Of a stretch of 64,000 nt of DNA, positions 33,301-44,489 are shown piece by piece; position 1 is the stretch's first letter; each line of letters opens with the position of its first letter. The stretch is from Naematelia aurantialba. Its lineage: Eukaryota > Basidiomycota > Tremellomycetes > Tremellales > Naemateliaceae. The stretch covers positions 1,736,001 through 1,800,000 of the forward strand of contig JAKFAO010000003.1 in NCBI GenBank assembly GCA_021527695.1. Reading direction: 5' to 3'. Below the pieces are notes generated by a model, which worked only from the letters and a program-made list of their open reading frames with translations, made no database searches and was not told the origin of the DNA. The translations under genes and the position numbers were made by a program.

Positions 33301-36300
33301 ATGCGGTCCACGGTACGAGGCGCGCTGGCGTGTGCGCTCGCGCTCGCGGTGGTGCTGGTGCAGGTGCCGGGCGTCGCGGCCTACGCGAAGCCCGTGCGGC
33401 ACGTGCACAACATCCATAATCCGCATGCGACGCAGTTCCGGCGCGAGGTCACGGAACAGACGGCGGGCGTCGCAGACGCCTCGTTCGATTTCGTGATTGT
33501 CGGCGGGGGGTGCGCGGGCCTTGCCCTCGCGAGCAGGCTCAGCGAGTGGAGCAACGTGACGGTGCTGGTCATCGAGGCGGGAGGCAATGGCTCAGACGTC
33601 GCCGACCAGATCGACATACCCGGTGAGTCGCACGTCGTCAGCTCCGTCCGTGGCCAAATGCACAGGAGCGGAGTTCAGAGACGGCTGCAAGCAGACGCTG
33701 TAGGTAGCAGAGCAGTAGGCAGCAGCAGAAGCACGCAGAGTCTGCGACAACGCGCAGAGCAGAGACGGAGCAGACTCGGCAGCACCCGGACCAGTCGGGA
33801 TCGCAATGAAGACTGCCCGAAAGATCCTGCAGAACCCGTAGTGCCGAGTTGCTGATACCCCCTAGGGTACTCGTATCTCCACTCGTTGACTGGCTCGGCA
33901 TATGACTGGGCCTACAACACGGTCGTGCAGGTTGGTCCTCTCTCCACTCTACGTCTATCTCCTCCCATCGCTCTCGTCCTCTCTCCCTCACCGCTCCTTC
34001 CCTCACCCCTCCGTCCTCTCCCTCTCTCCATCCGTCCCTCCATCCTTTCCGTCTCTCTCCTTCCCTCCGTCATCCTTCCCTCCATCCTCCGTTACTCCAT
34101 TTCCCCGTCCCCGTCCCGGTCGTCTGTCCGTCTGCGTTTTTGTCCACACCAACACCAACCCCAACGACGCTCCCGCGCGCCGCTCCTCCATCCGCATGGC
34201 CAGCGCCTGAAGCTAGGCTGACGACGCAGGACGATGCCGGCGGGGTCGCAAAGTACTGGCCGCGCGGAAAGGGTCTCGGCGGATCCGGCGCCATCAACGG
34301 CCTGTTTTGGTGTCGCGGTGCGCAGTCAGAGTATGATTCATGGGCAAGTACGTGCTCTGTCTTCTTTCTTCTCTCCCCCCCCCCCCCCCATCACTTTCTC
34401 TGTGAGATCTTGTCCATGAAGTCTGCTACTCCCGCGCACCTGTGTCGATACCAGCGCTTGATGCCCGATGCTCGGTGCTCGGTGCTCGATGCTCGGTACT
34501 CGGTGCTCAGTGCTCGATGCTCGGTGCTCAGTGCTCGATGCTCGATGCTCGGTACTCGGTGCTCAGTGCTCGATGCTCGGTGCTCGGTGCTCGACGCCCA
34601 AACACCGCTGTAGCACTGGCTGACCTGCGCAGCACTCAACCCCAACGCGGACCAAACGTGGAACTGGGAGGAAATCAGCAAATACATCAGCAAGGTGAGC
34701 CCCTGTTCCTCTGCTTCCGCAAGCACATCTTCCTCGCATTGCCGTGCGCAAGCGGTCGGCGACTCGCTCGAGAAAAACTGACGCGATGGCAACGACAGGC
34801 CGAGAACTTTAGTCAGCCCAACTCCACCGTCCAGGACTACTTTGGTATGGTGCTTAATGCATCGGCGCATGGGTCCGAAGGCCCGATTCAGGCTGGGTGA
34901 GTCCATGCATCTCCTCCTGCTTCACACATCCATATCCTCCTTATTCGTCACTTCTCTCCCTTTACTGTTTAGCGCTTGCTCCTTCGACACAACCTCCTTT
35001 TCATTCGTCACTTGATCCATGTCCCGTCGCGATGTCATGCGACACGCACTGCATGTCGTATCGACATGCTGCATACTAGGATGATGAGCTGATATGCTGT
35101 AGATTCTCCGAGTACATTTTCGATTCAGTCAAGAATTGGATCCCTTCCTGGACAGGCCTCGGCTTCACCGCTCACGACCTCTCGGATGGGAACACTCGTG
35201 CGTCTTGTCTCTCTCGTTTCTGATGTCTACCCATCTGCAGTCTTCTCCGCATTCCCTAGATCTTCTTCTGGGTGAACCCGCCACCCCATCGCCTGCCTCG
35301 CAACCTTCTTCTCATTCTGTGTCTGTCGCCTGCCTCCCTGCCATTTCCCCCGTACTGCCTCTGGATCTCGCTCACTCATTGCAGGAGGAGTGATGATCAC
35401 CCCTTCGACTCTGAATATGCGCAATCAGACCCGATCCGACTCTAAATCCGGTTACATCGACCCCCTGCCACCACGGTCCAACTTGGTCATCCTTACAGGA
35501 CAACAAGTCACCAAGGTACTCTTCAACGGGACGACCGACTCGGCTGGCAATATACTGGCAAGTGGCGTCCAGTTCCAGGCTAGCAATTCGGCAACGTCAT
35601 ACTCGGTTCAGGCAAATCGCGAGATCATTCTGGCGTACGTCGTCAATGATCAAAGGGGGAGTGACACGCTGATCTGGTTGACTAGTGGCGGCACAATCGG
35701 ATCGGCCCAGATACTACAGCTGTCGGGCATCGGGCCATCTTCCACCCTCACTGCCCTTGGCATTGACGTGCAAGTGGACCTTCCTGTTGGATACAATCTG
35801 CAAGACCATATTTCGTACACGATGTATTGGTCCACTCCGTGAGTCGCTTGCGGGTCATATTATGGATCAGCAGCTGACATCCTTTTAGCCAAGGCACATT
35901 GACGTGGGCAAACTTGTCGTACACCAACGAGCTCGGGAAAGAGCAGCTGGAGATCTATGAGGACAGTGCAACTGGCATGTGGACGTACATCAACGAGGCT
36001 GTCGGTTGTAAGTCTGCAGGCCAGCGACATATCATGTCAAGAGCTGACGAGCGAAGACGTATCGATGTCCGATATTACTGGAAGTTTAGACGCCGCGCAA
36101 ACGTACCAGAATAACGTGCTTTCAGAGATGAACGACACGATATCCGACGTAACTTCGTGGCTCGACCTGCCTGATAATGTCGCCACTGGTCTTCGAGCGC
36201 AATACGCCTTGCAATCCGACTGGCTGGTGACGGATGTTGGGCAGCTTGAGATCATCATGACCATGCTGGGTCAAGGTGATAACACCATCGGCATCCAAGT

Positions 36301-37769
36301 GGCACTACAGCATCCTTGGTCGCGCGGAACTGTGCTTATCAATTCCACGAGCGCTTTCACCGCCCCCCTCATTAACCCAGACTACTATGGCGTCGGCTAC
36401 GATATCGACATTAGCAACATGGGTAGCGAGTTTGCACGGACACTTGCTGCCGCCGCGCCGCTCTCTAATATCCTGCTTACCGAGACAGCGCCGGGAGCCA
36501 ATTACACTGGCGACGCGCTTGGCAACTACACCAAGAGCAAGTGCGGCACCGAGTACCACCCGATCGGAACTTGCTCGATGCTGCCCAAGGACAGCGGGGG
36601 TGTCGTCGACACCAACCTCATCGTGTATGGAACCAACAACCTTCGTGTCATCGACGCGTCCATTGCGCCTATTCACATGTCCAGCCACACCATGGCTGTG
36701 GCGTACGGCATCGCAGAAAAGGGTGCAGATATTATCAAGTCCCGGTGGGAGGCGGCAGTTACCAGCAACACGACCACAGAGGCCAGCGGCACGGCAAGTG
36801 CGGGGGTAGCCACGGACACGGCAGTCACGGGTTCGAATGGCCAGAGTGGAGCAAGTACGAGCAACCTCAGCTTGGGCGCGAAAATTGGGATTGGCGCAGG
36901 CGTGGGTGTTGGCGCCTTGGCAGTTCTTGCCGGTTTGGTACGTGTCGCTCCCGGCACTCTCCACGGCTCTGTTTCTTGTCTCTCTGAGTCTGAGGAAAGC
37001 TCAACTGGTGGGATGTCACTGATCGCGTACAGCTTGCATTCTGCCTCGTGCGACGGAAGAGGAAGAACGCGGACGTGGCAGCTGTGTCCAGGCTCAAGTC
37101 GTACGGACAGCCAGGCAGTGCCGCTCGTGGCTACTCGGATAGCGGCGAGTCTCTCCGCCTTCTCCCTCTGTACCCTGCCTACCGCCTGGCTTGACCCCAG
37201 ATGAGCTTGTACCCACCTGATCCGGGCTTGTGTTATTGGCCGTCCCGATGCGGCCGTGTGGACAATTACTGATGCAGCTACAGCATATAAAGAAGCGACT
37301 GAGGGCGACTACCCACTGGCCACCCTGCCTGCTCCAGCGGCACCATTTTCTCGCGATCCACACCACCGCCAACCTTCAGTGGAAAGTATGGACACGATGG
37401 AACTGTACGCCACTCAGCCCATGAGGAGTGAGAGCGGGTATGGGATCAGCGGATACGAGAGGAGCGGGACAGCGAGTCCATATCGGTGAGTGCATGCCCT
37501 TGATTCGTGGTGCATCGGCTTGATTGGTGGTTGTATGCCCTCGATTCGTGGCGCATCGCCTTGATTGGTGGTGCCTCGCCTTGCTTCGTTGTTGCTCCCC
37601 TTTATTTGTGATTGATGGCTCGTGGTTGCAACCGGATGGTAAGAGGCAGCAGCTGATGATCGGCAGCGACGACGACAGCGATGGCTTGCACACCCCTGGC
37701 ACGTCGACGCCCCGCGGCAGCTGGGTCCGACCGGAACAGCAACACTACCTCCCGGTACGACCGAGGTAG
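33301..37769 (+). CDS. GMC-family FAD oxidoreductase with signal peptide and C-terminal membrane anchor
   Basis: Flavoenzyme of the glucose-methanol-choline family, which oxidises alcohols, sugars or aryl-alcohols. The start MRSTVRGALACALALAVVLV is a clear signal peptide. FAD-binding motif: FDFVIVGGGCAGLALASRLS. GMC signature 1 region: WPRGKGLGGSGAINGLFWCR. GMC signature 2: GGTIGSAQILQLSGIGP. C-terminal catalytic zone: YHPIGTCSMLPKD and SSHTMAVAYGIAEKGAD, with the usual His. Many N-glycosylation sequons (NGS, NGT, NFS, NST, NYT). After a Ser/Thr/Gly linker comes one TM helix (KIGIGAGVGVGALAVLAGL) and a basic stop-transfer RRKRKN. A cytosolic tail follows across further exons with YATQPMRSESGYGISGYERS and QQLMIGSDDDSDG. 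So it is predicted to face the wall or lumen as a type I membrane enzyme. Exon joins near 36940-37270 are less certain. Substrate unknown. Confidence 0.87.
34461..34605. repeat. GATGCTCGGT-type decamer minisatellite in a GMC intron
   Basis: About 14 imperfect 10-base units (GATGCTCGGT, GGTGCTCAGT, GGTACTCGGT) in intron 34348-34632. A C15 run (34375-34389) lies in the same intron. Confidence 0.88.
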
Positions 37770-38115
37770 GTGTGCGGCGGCGTGGAGGCCGCTTGGGCCA
37801 AGGCGAGAGACGGACAATGGATACACGCCATGGACACGTGTTTCGTATAGATCTGAACTCATATGCATGCATCTCATTAGTATCTTTCGTGGATGGTCTT
37901 TGTCGACGGTAACGTCCAGCGGCGAGGGATATAAATCTTCCGACGGAACGGAACGTGCCGAACGCGTTTGACGGTCTGCGTTTGTGCTCGTTGCGGGAGC
38001 TTACAGGACGCACCTCGAACACTGGGAACTCGAGTTTGGGTTTCCTGATCGCGAGCAGCTCGAGCAGCAAAAGTCGAGAGCGAGGCTGTGCAGCCTCAGC
38101 GTAGAATTTGGGAAG

Positions 38116-39971
38116 ATGGGTGAGTCCACTGGTGCTAGTGCTGGCGTATGGCCACTCAGGACAGACGGAGAGAACGAGGGCAGGGAGGGGAAGGGCACAA
38201 GATGAGCAGGATGAGCAAGATGAGCAGGATGAGCAGGGTAAGCCAGATGAGCCAGATCAAGAAGATGAGCAGGATGAGCAGGATGAGCAGGATGAGCAGG
38301 ATGAGCAAGATGAGCGCAGGGAGGGGTAGGATGAAGAGGATCCACCCAGAAGAGGGACGACGTGATGCCTGAGGAGCTGGAGATGCCGAGTGTACGAGCT
38401 GATGCTACTAGGCCTGCTCACGATCATTCGCAAGAACAAGGCCAAGTCGAAGGAGATGCGGATTTTGTTCCTGTGCGTTTCGGCTCGTCTCTGCTCTTGT
38501 GTGTCCGTCTCTGTCGCCTCTGGCGTCTCTGCCATCTCTGCTCTGCATCATCGCTGTCGTCTCTGTCCCTACCGTCGTCTCTGTCCCCACCGTCGTCTCT
38601 GTCGTCTCTGCCGTCTCTGTCACCTCTGTGTCCTGCCGTCTCTCCTCTCATCTTCGCTGCTCGTGCTCCAACGACACCACAACGGCAATCCCTCTTTCCT
38701 TGCGACTGAAACAACCACTGATGTCTCCCCGTCTTGATAGTGGGCTCGACAACGCCGGCAAGACGACCATCCTCAAGAAGCTCTCGGGGCAGAGCATCGA
38801 GGGCGTCTCGCCCACCCTGGGATTCGAGATCCGGACATTGATCAGGGATGGGTATACGCTGAATATCTGTGAGTGTCTGCTGTTGTGTATCCCCCGGGAG
38901 CATCGGCTTTCCCTTTCACAACTCTTCTTCTCCCCTGTCCATTTCTTTCCTCCCCCCCTCCCCCTCCCCCCTCCCCCCCCTCCCCCCCCCCGGGGGGGGG
39001 GGGGGCGGTATCTCCCCGTCTCCCCCACCTCTCCCTGTTCGCCGCTCCTCTCTCCGTCGGCATCGCCTGACAAGCCACAGGGGACGTCGGCGGGCAAAAG
39101 ACGCTCAGGCCATACTGGCGCAACTACTTTGAGTCGACGGATGCCGTGGTCTGGGTCGTAGATAGCTCGGACCATCTGCGGCTGGGCGACTGTGGTGCAG
39201 AGCTGCGGGGGCTGCTGAATGAGGACGTAGGTCACGCATCGACCTCTTGCCCTAAACGGCTTCGTACCCCTCCGCGTCTTACTGCATTTCGTTCTACATC
39301 ACCATACTGCGTGCCTCGCACTTGTCAACTTACGTCTCTGTTCCCTCATTCGTTCTTCATTCCCTCTCATTCTTACGTCGTTCCCATTCTCTCTTCCCTT
39401 CTCTCTCCCTACACACTCTCCCTTCCCTCTCCCTCCCCTTCCCTCGCTTCAACTCCGCTCCCTTCCTCCGGACGCTCTGCAAGATCACCGTAGACACCGG
39501 AGCTGACCATGTCCAACACAGAGATTGGCCGGCGCAACCTTGCTGGTCTTTGCCAACAAGCAGGACCTGGCCGGATCCCTCACCCTAGCCCAAATCCGCG
39601 ACGTGTGTCCTCCTCTCCATCTCCCCATCTCCGCACCCAGCCTCTGCAGTGCCCAATCCCCTGGTCCCGTTGGTCCCGAAACGCGCCGCAACGGGCACTA
39701 GAAACCGCTGGGAATGCTGACGACGGCCTGTGTTTAGGCCCTCGGCCTCGCCCAGCTCCAATCGCACAAATGGCACATCCAGTCCTGCTCGGCCGTCACC
39801 GCACAAGGTCTTGAACAAGGCATCCGCTGGGCCGTCAACGAGGTCGCAGGCCGCCTCTATTGGTCGGGTTTGCATGCTGGATCCGCGGTCGGTGAAGGCC
39901 CTGGTGGTCCCGCCACTGGTCATCGCGTACAACCACAGCCACAGACGCAGGGCAGCGCTCTCTCAACTTAG
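38116..39971 (+). CDS. ARL2: ARL2-type small GTPase
   Basis: Arf-like GTPase that in other eukaryotes works with tubulin cofactor D in tubulin folding (yeast Cin4). Six coding exons fit in phase: 38116-38119 (4 nt, ATGG), 38412-38472, 38741-38868, 39081-39226, 39522-39602, 39738-39971, giving 217 aa. The 4-nt exon restores the canonical start [20 protein letters not shown] with Gly2. Nucleotide-binding motifs: GLDNAGKTT (P-loop), [11 protein letters not shown] (switch I), [20 protein letters not shown] (switch II), NKQD, and SCSAVT. ARL2 proteins usually end near residue 184; here about 30 residues ([20 protein letters not shown] onward) are added, possibly by readthrough of an unrecognised last intron. 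Intron 1 carries a 9-bp repeat and intron 3 a C10G14 run. Confidence 0.93.
38201..38320. repeat. GATGAGCAG minisatellite in ARL2 intron 1
   Basis: Twelve or so 9-base units, with one degenerate block near 38235-38262, within intron 38120-38411. Confidence 0.88.
38982..39005. repeat. C10-G14 homopolymer junction in ARL2 intron 3
   Basis: Ten C followed directly by fourteen G, preceded by C-rich runs from 38951. It can fold as a perfect hairpin and the G run could form a quadruplex; it is also a place where an assembly could be wrong. Confidence 0.9.
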
Positions 39972-40507
39972 GTGTCTTTGATAACCGTTCGTCACGCCTC
40001 CAAGGGTCCACAGCATCGCTGCATCGCCTTCTTTGGCAACGGTCACAGGCAGGTCGCCGACGAATGGGCAACAGCACGAAGCATCTAGCGTTCCGTCCAT
40101 ACGACCTATCGACCTGGACATGCAGCTTCGACCTCGACGACGTTGCAGATCCTAAACGTAGAGGAGAGCCGAGTGGGGCTGGAACCGAGTTAGATGCCAC
40201 AAAGGTTGCATCATGGTCGGTTCCGTTGAGTCATAGATGCAGCAGACATGCATGTTGTTGGACGCCCGGAACATGTTGTGGTGTATATATGTGTGGTGAT
40301 ATGCCCGGAATTTGTGCCAGTGTTTGTGATGTATCACGAGAACCTCCCTCCCGACTCTATGGTCCCCGTATCCTGTACCAACGCGATTCGCCACTCGCCT
40401 ACTCACCAAACACGGGATGGTTGATGATTCGTTATACTCTTGGAACTGGTTTGACCGCTGGTGGGTCTGGGCTCATGATTACGACGTAATGGATCCAGAG
40501 GCGGGGG
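39972..40507. other. Convergent intergenic region (ARL2 / MAK32-like)
   Basis: About 535 bp between two convergent stop codons. A plus-strand frame (40064-40489) is rich in Cys and Thr and has no supporting motif. Nothing else is seen. Confidence 0.55.
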
Positions 40508-42587
40508 CTACATGCCGACCCGCTTCTTGAGCTGCTCGACCCGTGCAGTAGGCTCGTCGTCGTTCCACCGCCCTTGCTCGCCCAGTAGGGGCAGCCCTAT
40601 CTGCTGGACCACGAACGACGCGGACACGGAGCCGTACAGCGCCGCTGACCAGCGTCAGCATTCTTTGTTTTTACCTCACTCCTTATGATTTTTGAATCAA
40701 ATTGCTACTGTGGCTGGACTGTGGAGGGCAATGATCGGAAAGGGAAGGGCAACGGGCGTGAAGGTGAAGGGTAACGACCTTGGTGTAAGACAATGATCTC
40801 AAGGTAAGAGGCCACCGTCTTAACGTGAAGAACAATGGTCGGAACGTGCAGGACAAAGGTCGTAAGGGAACAGACAACGGTAACTCACCCTGATATGGGT
40901 CACCCGTGAGCGAGAGCCCCGCGACGTATCCGCCCAAGAAGGAGTTTCCCGCTGTCTAGCGTAAGCTCCAGCTCGGCGACACTTCACGGCGCGGCATACA
41001 GCGAGCACTACGCTGCAAAGGGAAGAGGAGGGAACAAGCAAGCCAAAGGAGCTGAGACATACCGCCAGTAACATCCACCACTCTACTCGCGTGCTCGTCG
41101 TCCCAGAACGCCGGAAGCCATCGGATCCCAGAAGCAAGCGTGCCGACGCAGCATCCCAGCCTGCCGCAACGCACAACGACGGCGCCCGCCCCATCGCGTC
41201 CCACTCCAATGACTTGCAGGAGGTGGTGTATGAGCCGCTCGATGGTGGGTTTCAAGTCTGGCGAGGTGGGGGGGTACGGGTCAAGTGAGTATAGCGAGAG
41301 GAGTTCTTCGTGGTTAGGTCTAAGTGGGCCAGGATTAGCGTTGCCTTTGGTGCTGTGCAGCTGAAGTGACTCGGCGTGAAGGTCTTGGTTACTTTCTCTG
41401 CGAGCAAAGAATCGACAAGGGGAGTGGAGCATGGAAGGGAAAGGGGGGAAAGTAAGATGAAGAGGAAGAGAGAAGGAAGAAGAGAGGAGAAAAGGGAAGA
41501 AGGAAGAAAGAAGAAGAAGGAAGGAAGAAGGAAGAAGAAAGAATAAAGAAGACAGAAGAAAGAAGGCAGAGGTGGGAAGGAAAGAAGGAAGGAAGAAGGA
41601 AGAAGGAAGCAGGCAGAAGGAAGAAGGGAGAGCAAGGAAGGAAGAAGCTCACGACAGAACTTCGACCCTCGGTGCAACTCGTTCAAGCCACTCGCGCTGT
41701 CCAGAGTGACAGCTCGTCGGCGTAGGTTCAAAAACGATCTTTGGCGCCCACGTCTCGCCCGACGAAGCGAGAGAAGCAAGCTCGTCCAACAGCTCAGAGA
41801 GGTCTTGTGGCGAGAATGGCGGGGCGACGTGTAGGTAGGTCGCGCGGTGCAGGGGGGTGGGGAGCAGGGAACGGAGGGTCCGGTGAGGTGCGGGGGTTAG
41901 ATGTTGGTATCTTTTTCAATCAGCAGTCGTTATTGAGAGTCGACAAGACACTCACAGCCGGACATCGCCCTCGTATCGGATTCTAGCGGTAAGCATACGC
42001 CTCCCTTCCCCAGTTTGGAAACACCACATTCCCTCCCCATACTCGGCCAACTTGCGCTCAAGGTGCTGAGGCAGGTCCCGGCCGTCTTCTGCGCGATCGA
42101 TGAGCGTGCGAAGAGCCCGGGGAGGTAGCCAGATTCGAGCCCCGATGAGAGCGTACAACGCTCCGCCTCCAAGCACTTGACGGGCTTCGGCATGAACGGC
42201 GTTCGAGGAGGACAGGTCGAGCTGCGGCGTGGAAGTGAAATTTGAATGCGAGATCGAGCTCAAACCGGATAGAGGAGTAAGAGGAGGAACGGATAATGGA
42301 GGGCCTGCTGGTAATTGGGCGGGAGGGGGAATGGAAGCAGACGAGGAAGCTGGAGAAGAGGCTTCAAAGACGTCGATGAGGACGGTCCCTGAACAAGTCA
42401 GCGAATCAGTGGCACGCTCCACGAAGGAAGCACAACGTGGCGCGAAGCTGGCCTCGAGACAAGAGAGAGCCATAGAACCACTCTCCTACTCACCTATCGA
42501 TGCGAGGACAGGCGGTTTCGACTCTGGCCAGCTGTCGTTGTCTTTGGTCAGGCGTGATCCAACCTGCTCCAGAATATATGGCGACAT
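40508..42587 (-). CDS. PfkB/ribokinase-fold protein, MAK32-like
   Basis: Sugar-kinase fold related to yeast Mak32, a factor linked to killer-virus RNA stability; the biochemical role is unknown. Six exons with matching phases (42494-42587, 41956-42388, 41653-41910, 41063-41319, 40889-40951, 40508-40644) make 413 aa. Order: ASIGTVLIDVFEA (fold start), a Ser/Pro insert, GGGALYALIGARIWLPP, YGEGMWCF, YQHLTPAPH, ATYLHVAPPFSP, WAPKIVFEPTPTSCH, RVEVLSPNHEELLSLYSL, AVVVRCGRLGC, VVDVTGAGNSFLGGYVAGLS, ALYGSVSASFVVQQIGLP. The usual PfkB anion-hole motif is DTxGAGD, in which the last Asp is the base; here it is Asn (GAGN). In my recollection this family keeps Asn, so kinase activity is doubtful. The ATG is MSPYILEQVG at 42587. 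Intron 3 (41320-41652) is polypyrimidine on the coding strand. Confidence 0.85.
41435..41650. repeat. Polypurine GAAGAA/GGAAGAA tract in the MAK32-like intron 3
   Basis: About 215 bases on the plus strand are almost purely A and G (GAAGGAAGAAG units). On the coding strand it is CTTCCTT polypyrimidine. It starts right after the 5' splice site GTGAGC. Confidence 0.9.
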
Positions 42588-44489
42588 GGCCCCCCTTTGA
42601 GTGAGTCCAAGTATACGAGACGGAGTATACAAATGAGGAACAGACGAGGCGATGATATTCAGAAGGTCGTGTCGAAGCCGCCGAAAACGCGGATCGTTCC
42701 TTTCACAACATTCGGGTTAGCTGTCAGGTTTCCAGACTCTAGGCTTTGTGCATGAGAGATGTCAAGGTCCGTCTGTACTGCGTCCGGTGGCCCCCAGCCG
42801 GCGACGCCGATCTGGCCGGCTGGACGTGCCCTAAGCGAACGAGAACAGGAGGATAGTGTAGGTTTCAGTTTTGATTTTCGGCTTCGGGTGAGACGAAGAG
42901 AGCCGTTGCTGTAGAGGCAGCAAGTATAGGTCACGAGTGGGCCGTGCGTCCAGGGGTTATTCGGTTCTGTTATCGCAGTATGGTAAGGGAGAGAGTGCGT
43001 GTCGAGAGGAAGAGGGGAACCGTTGATGGTAGCATCGGTGGCGTGAGTAATGGTAGAGCACGGAGAGAGTCAAGCGCAGTGGTGAGTCCGTCTTCTCCCC
43101 CTCTTGCGCTTTCGGAATGCAAGAAAAAAAAGAGTATCGAGACCGGTGCCTGAAAAGTGCCACGTCGGCCCGATTCCACATGTACTTGCACAAAGGGTTT
43201 TTTTTGGCGCGGGCCTGAGCGAGGGGTTGAAAGGGCAAAGAGTATAAGCCAGCCAACGCCAGGGAATGGCCACGAGTTGCGCGAGGAGCTCGGCCTGGCC
43301 AAACCGTAGGGAAGCCGAGTGGACGACGCCGAATCCCACGTAGAGAGGACTGCTCAACGCCCGAACAGCATGTCCGAAGAAAGAGAGTTTTGTGGGGGCA
43401 AGTACAGTAGAGAAGTCTCAGCAACGAGCTTCGAGCACAGTCTCTTCTCACCGCCCTTGAGCGGGAGACACAGGGAGGGCCAAAGAGAGTGGACACCGAT
43501 GGCTTCCCAGATATCTATCTCTTTGGAGCGGCGAAGGACTGGGCAAGGGCAACCAAACGCCACAACGAGAAAGTAGTGTAGTGCGTGGTCATCCTATATT
43601 TTCGACGTGAAGCTTGGTTCCGCCTGTTGTTGTCCCTTCTTTGGCTTCTACTCCTCCATTTGTCCTTATCGTGCTGGCTTGCGCAGGGAACGTGCAACGC
43701 CCGACACATGGGGAGCGCAGTATTTTGGTTTCCGATATCACATCAGGCTCGGATGCGCTAGCATTCAGAGGCCCGTCCCGCTACTGTCTCCCGAGACCCA
43801 CCTCTCTGATTTCGGCCCTCTTCGCATCGTGTCCCAACCGCCCCGACGTTCGCATGGCATCACTTGGCTCGCGGACCATAAGATTTCGAGTCTCTAAATT
43901 CGACTGCATCTGTACTCGTATCGCTGTTCAATCCCTCCCTGTGTACTCAAACCCAGGCGGCAAAGCGTTCCCTCACACCACCAGAAGGACCGCCGTTGAC
44001 ACTCCCGGGTACCTTTACATCCCTTTGGATCAGCGCTGCTAGCGGGACAACAGGGCACCACACACCCTACAGCCCAACAAGTCTAGACTTCTAGCATCAG
44101 TCCTAAACGACGCCCTACGCCCTTGGTACCTTGTGCACTGATCGCTCGCCCCCCTTTCCTGCACGACGATCAACCGCCTTTCCCCCTAGGACAAGGCGCC
44201 GCTCTCTCCCACGCGGACACCGTCGGCGCACGTTGCTAGAAACGGTCTCCTCCCATTCACGCCCATCCGTCTGGCCCATCGAGGCCGCCCATCAGTGTGG
44301 CGTTCCCCTCAAGCCGGTCCCCTTTGGAGAGATTCTCCGTCTACGAAATCAGCTAGACTGACAAGCTGTACGTCTACTTTCTGAACGACCACCTACAGTC
44401 CATCTTCCACATCCTTACAGATTGACCAGCTGACGAGAGACAGCCTATCTGCCCTCTTCCTCGTGATACCTCCCTTCTCTTGACACACC
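42588..44489. other. Divergent intergenic region, 1.9 kb, no supported gene
   Basis: Between divergent starts of the MAK32-like and NCS1 genes. Frames at 42659-42934 (-), 42957-43496 (-) and 43319-43576 (+) have no motifs and no convincing splice partners. A small unrecognised gene cannot be excluded. Confidence 0.45.

Noticed and set aside
37770..38115. Possible short gene between GMC and ARL2
   Set aside because: Frames are under 100 codons and unsupported; the stretch fits a terminator/promoter spacer.
42659..42934. 91-codon minus-strand frame upstream of the MAK32-like gene
   Set aside because: No motif and no convincing upstream exon; most likely intergenic.
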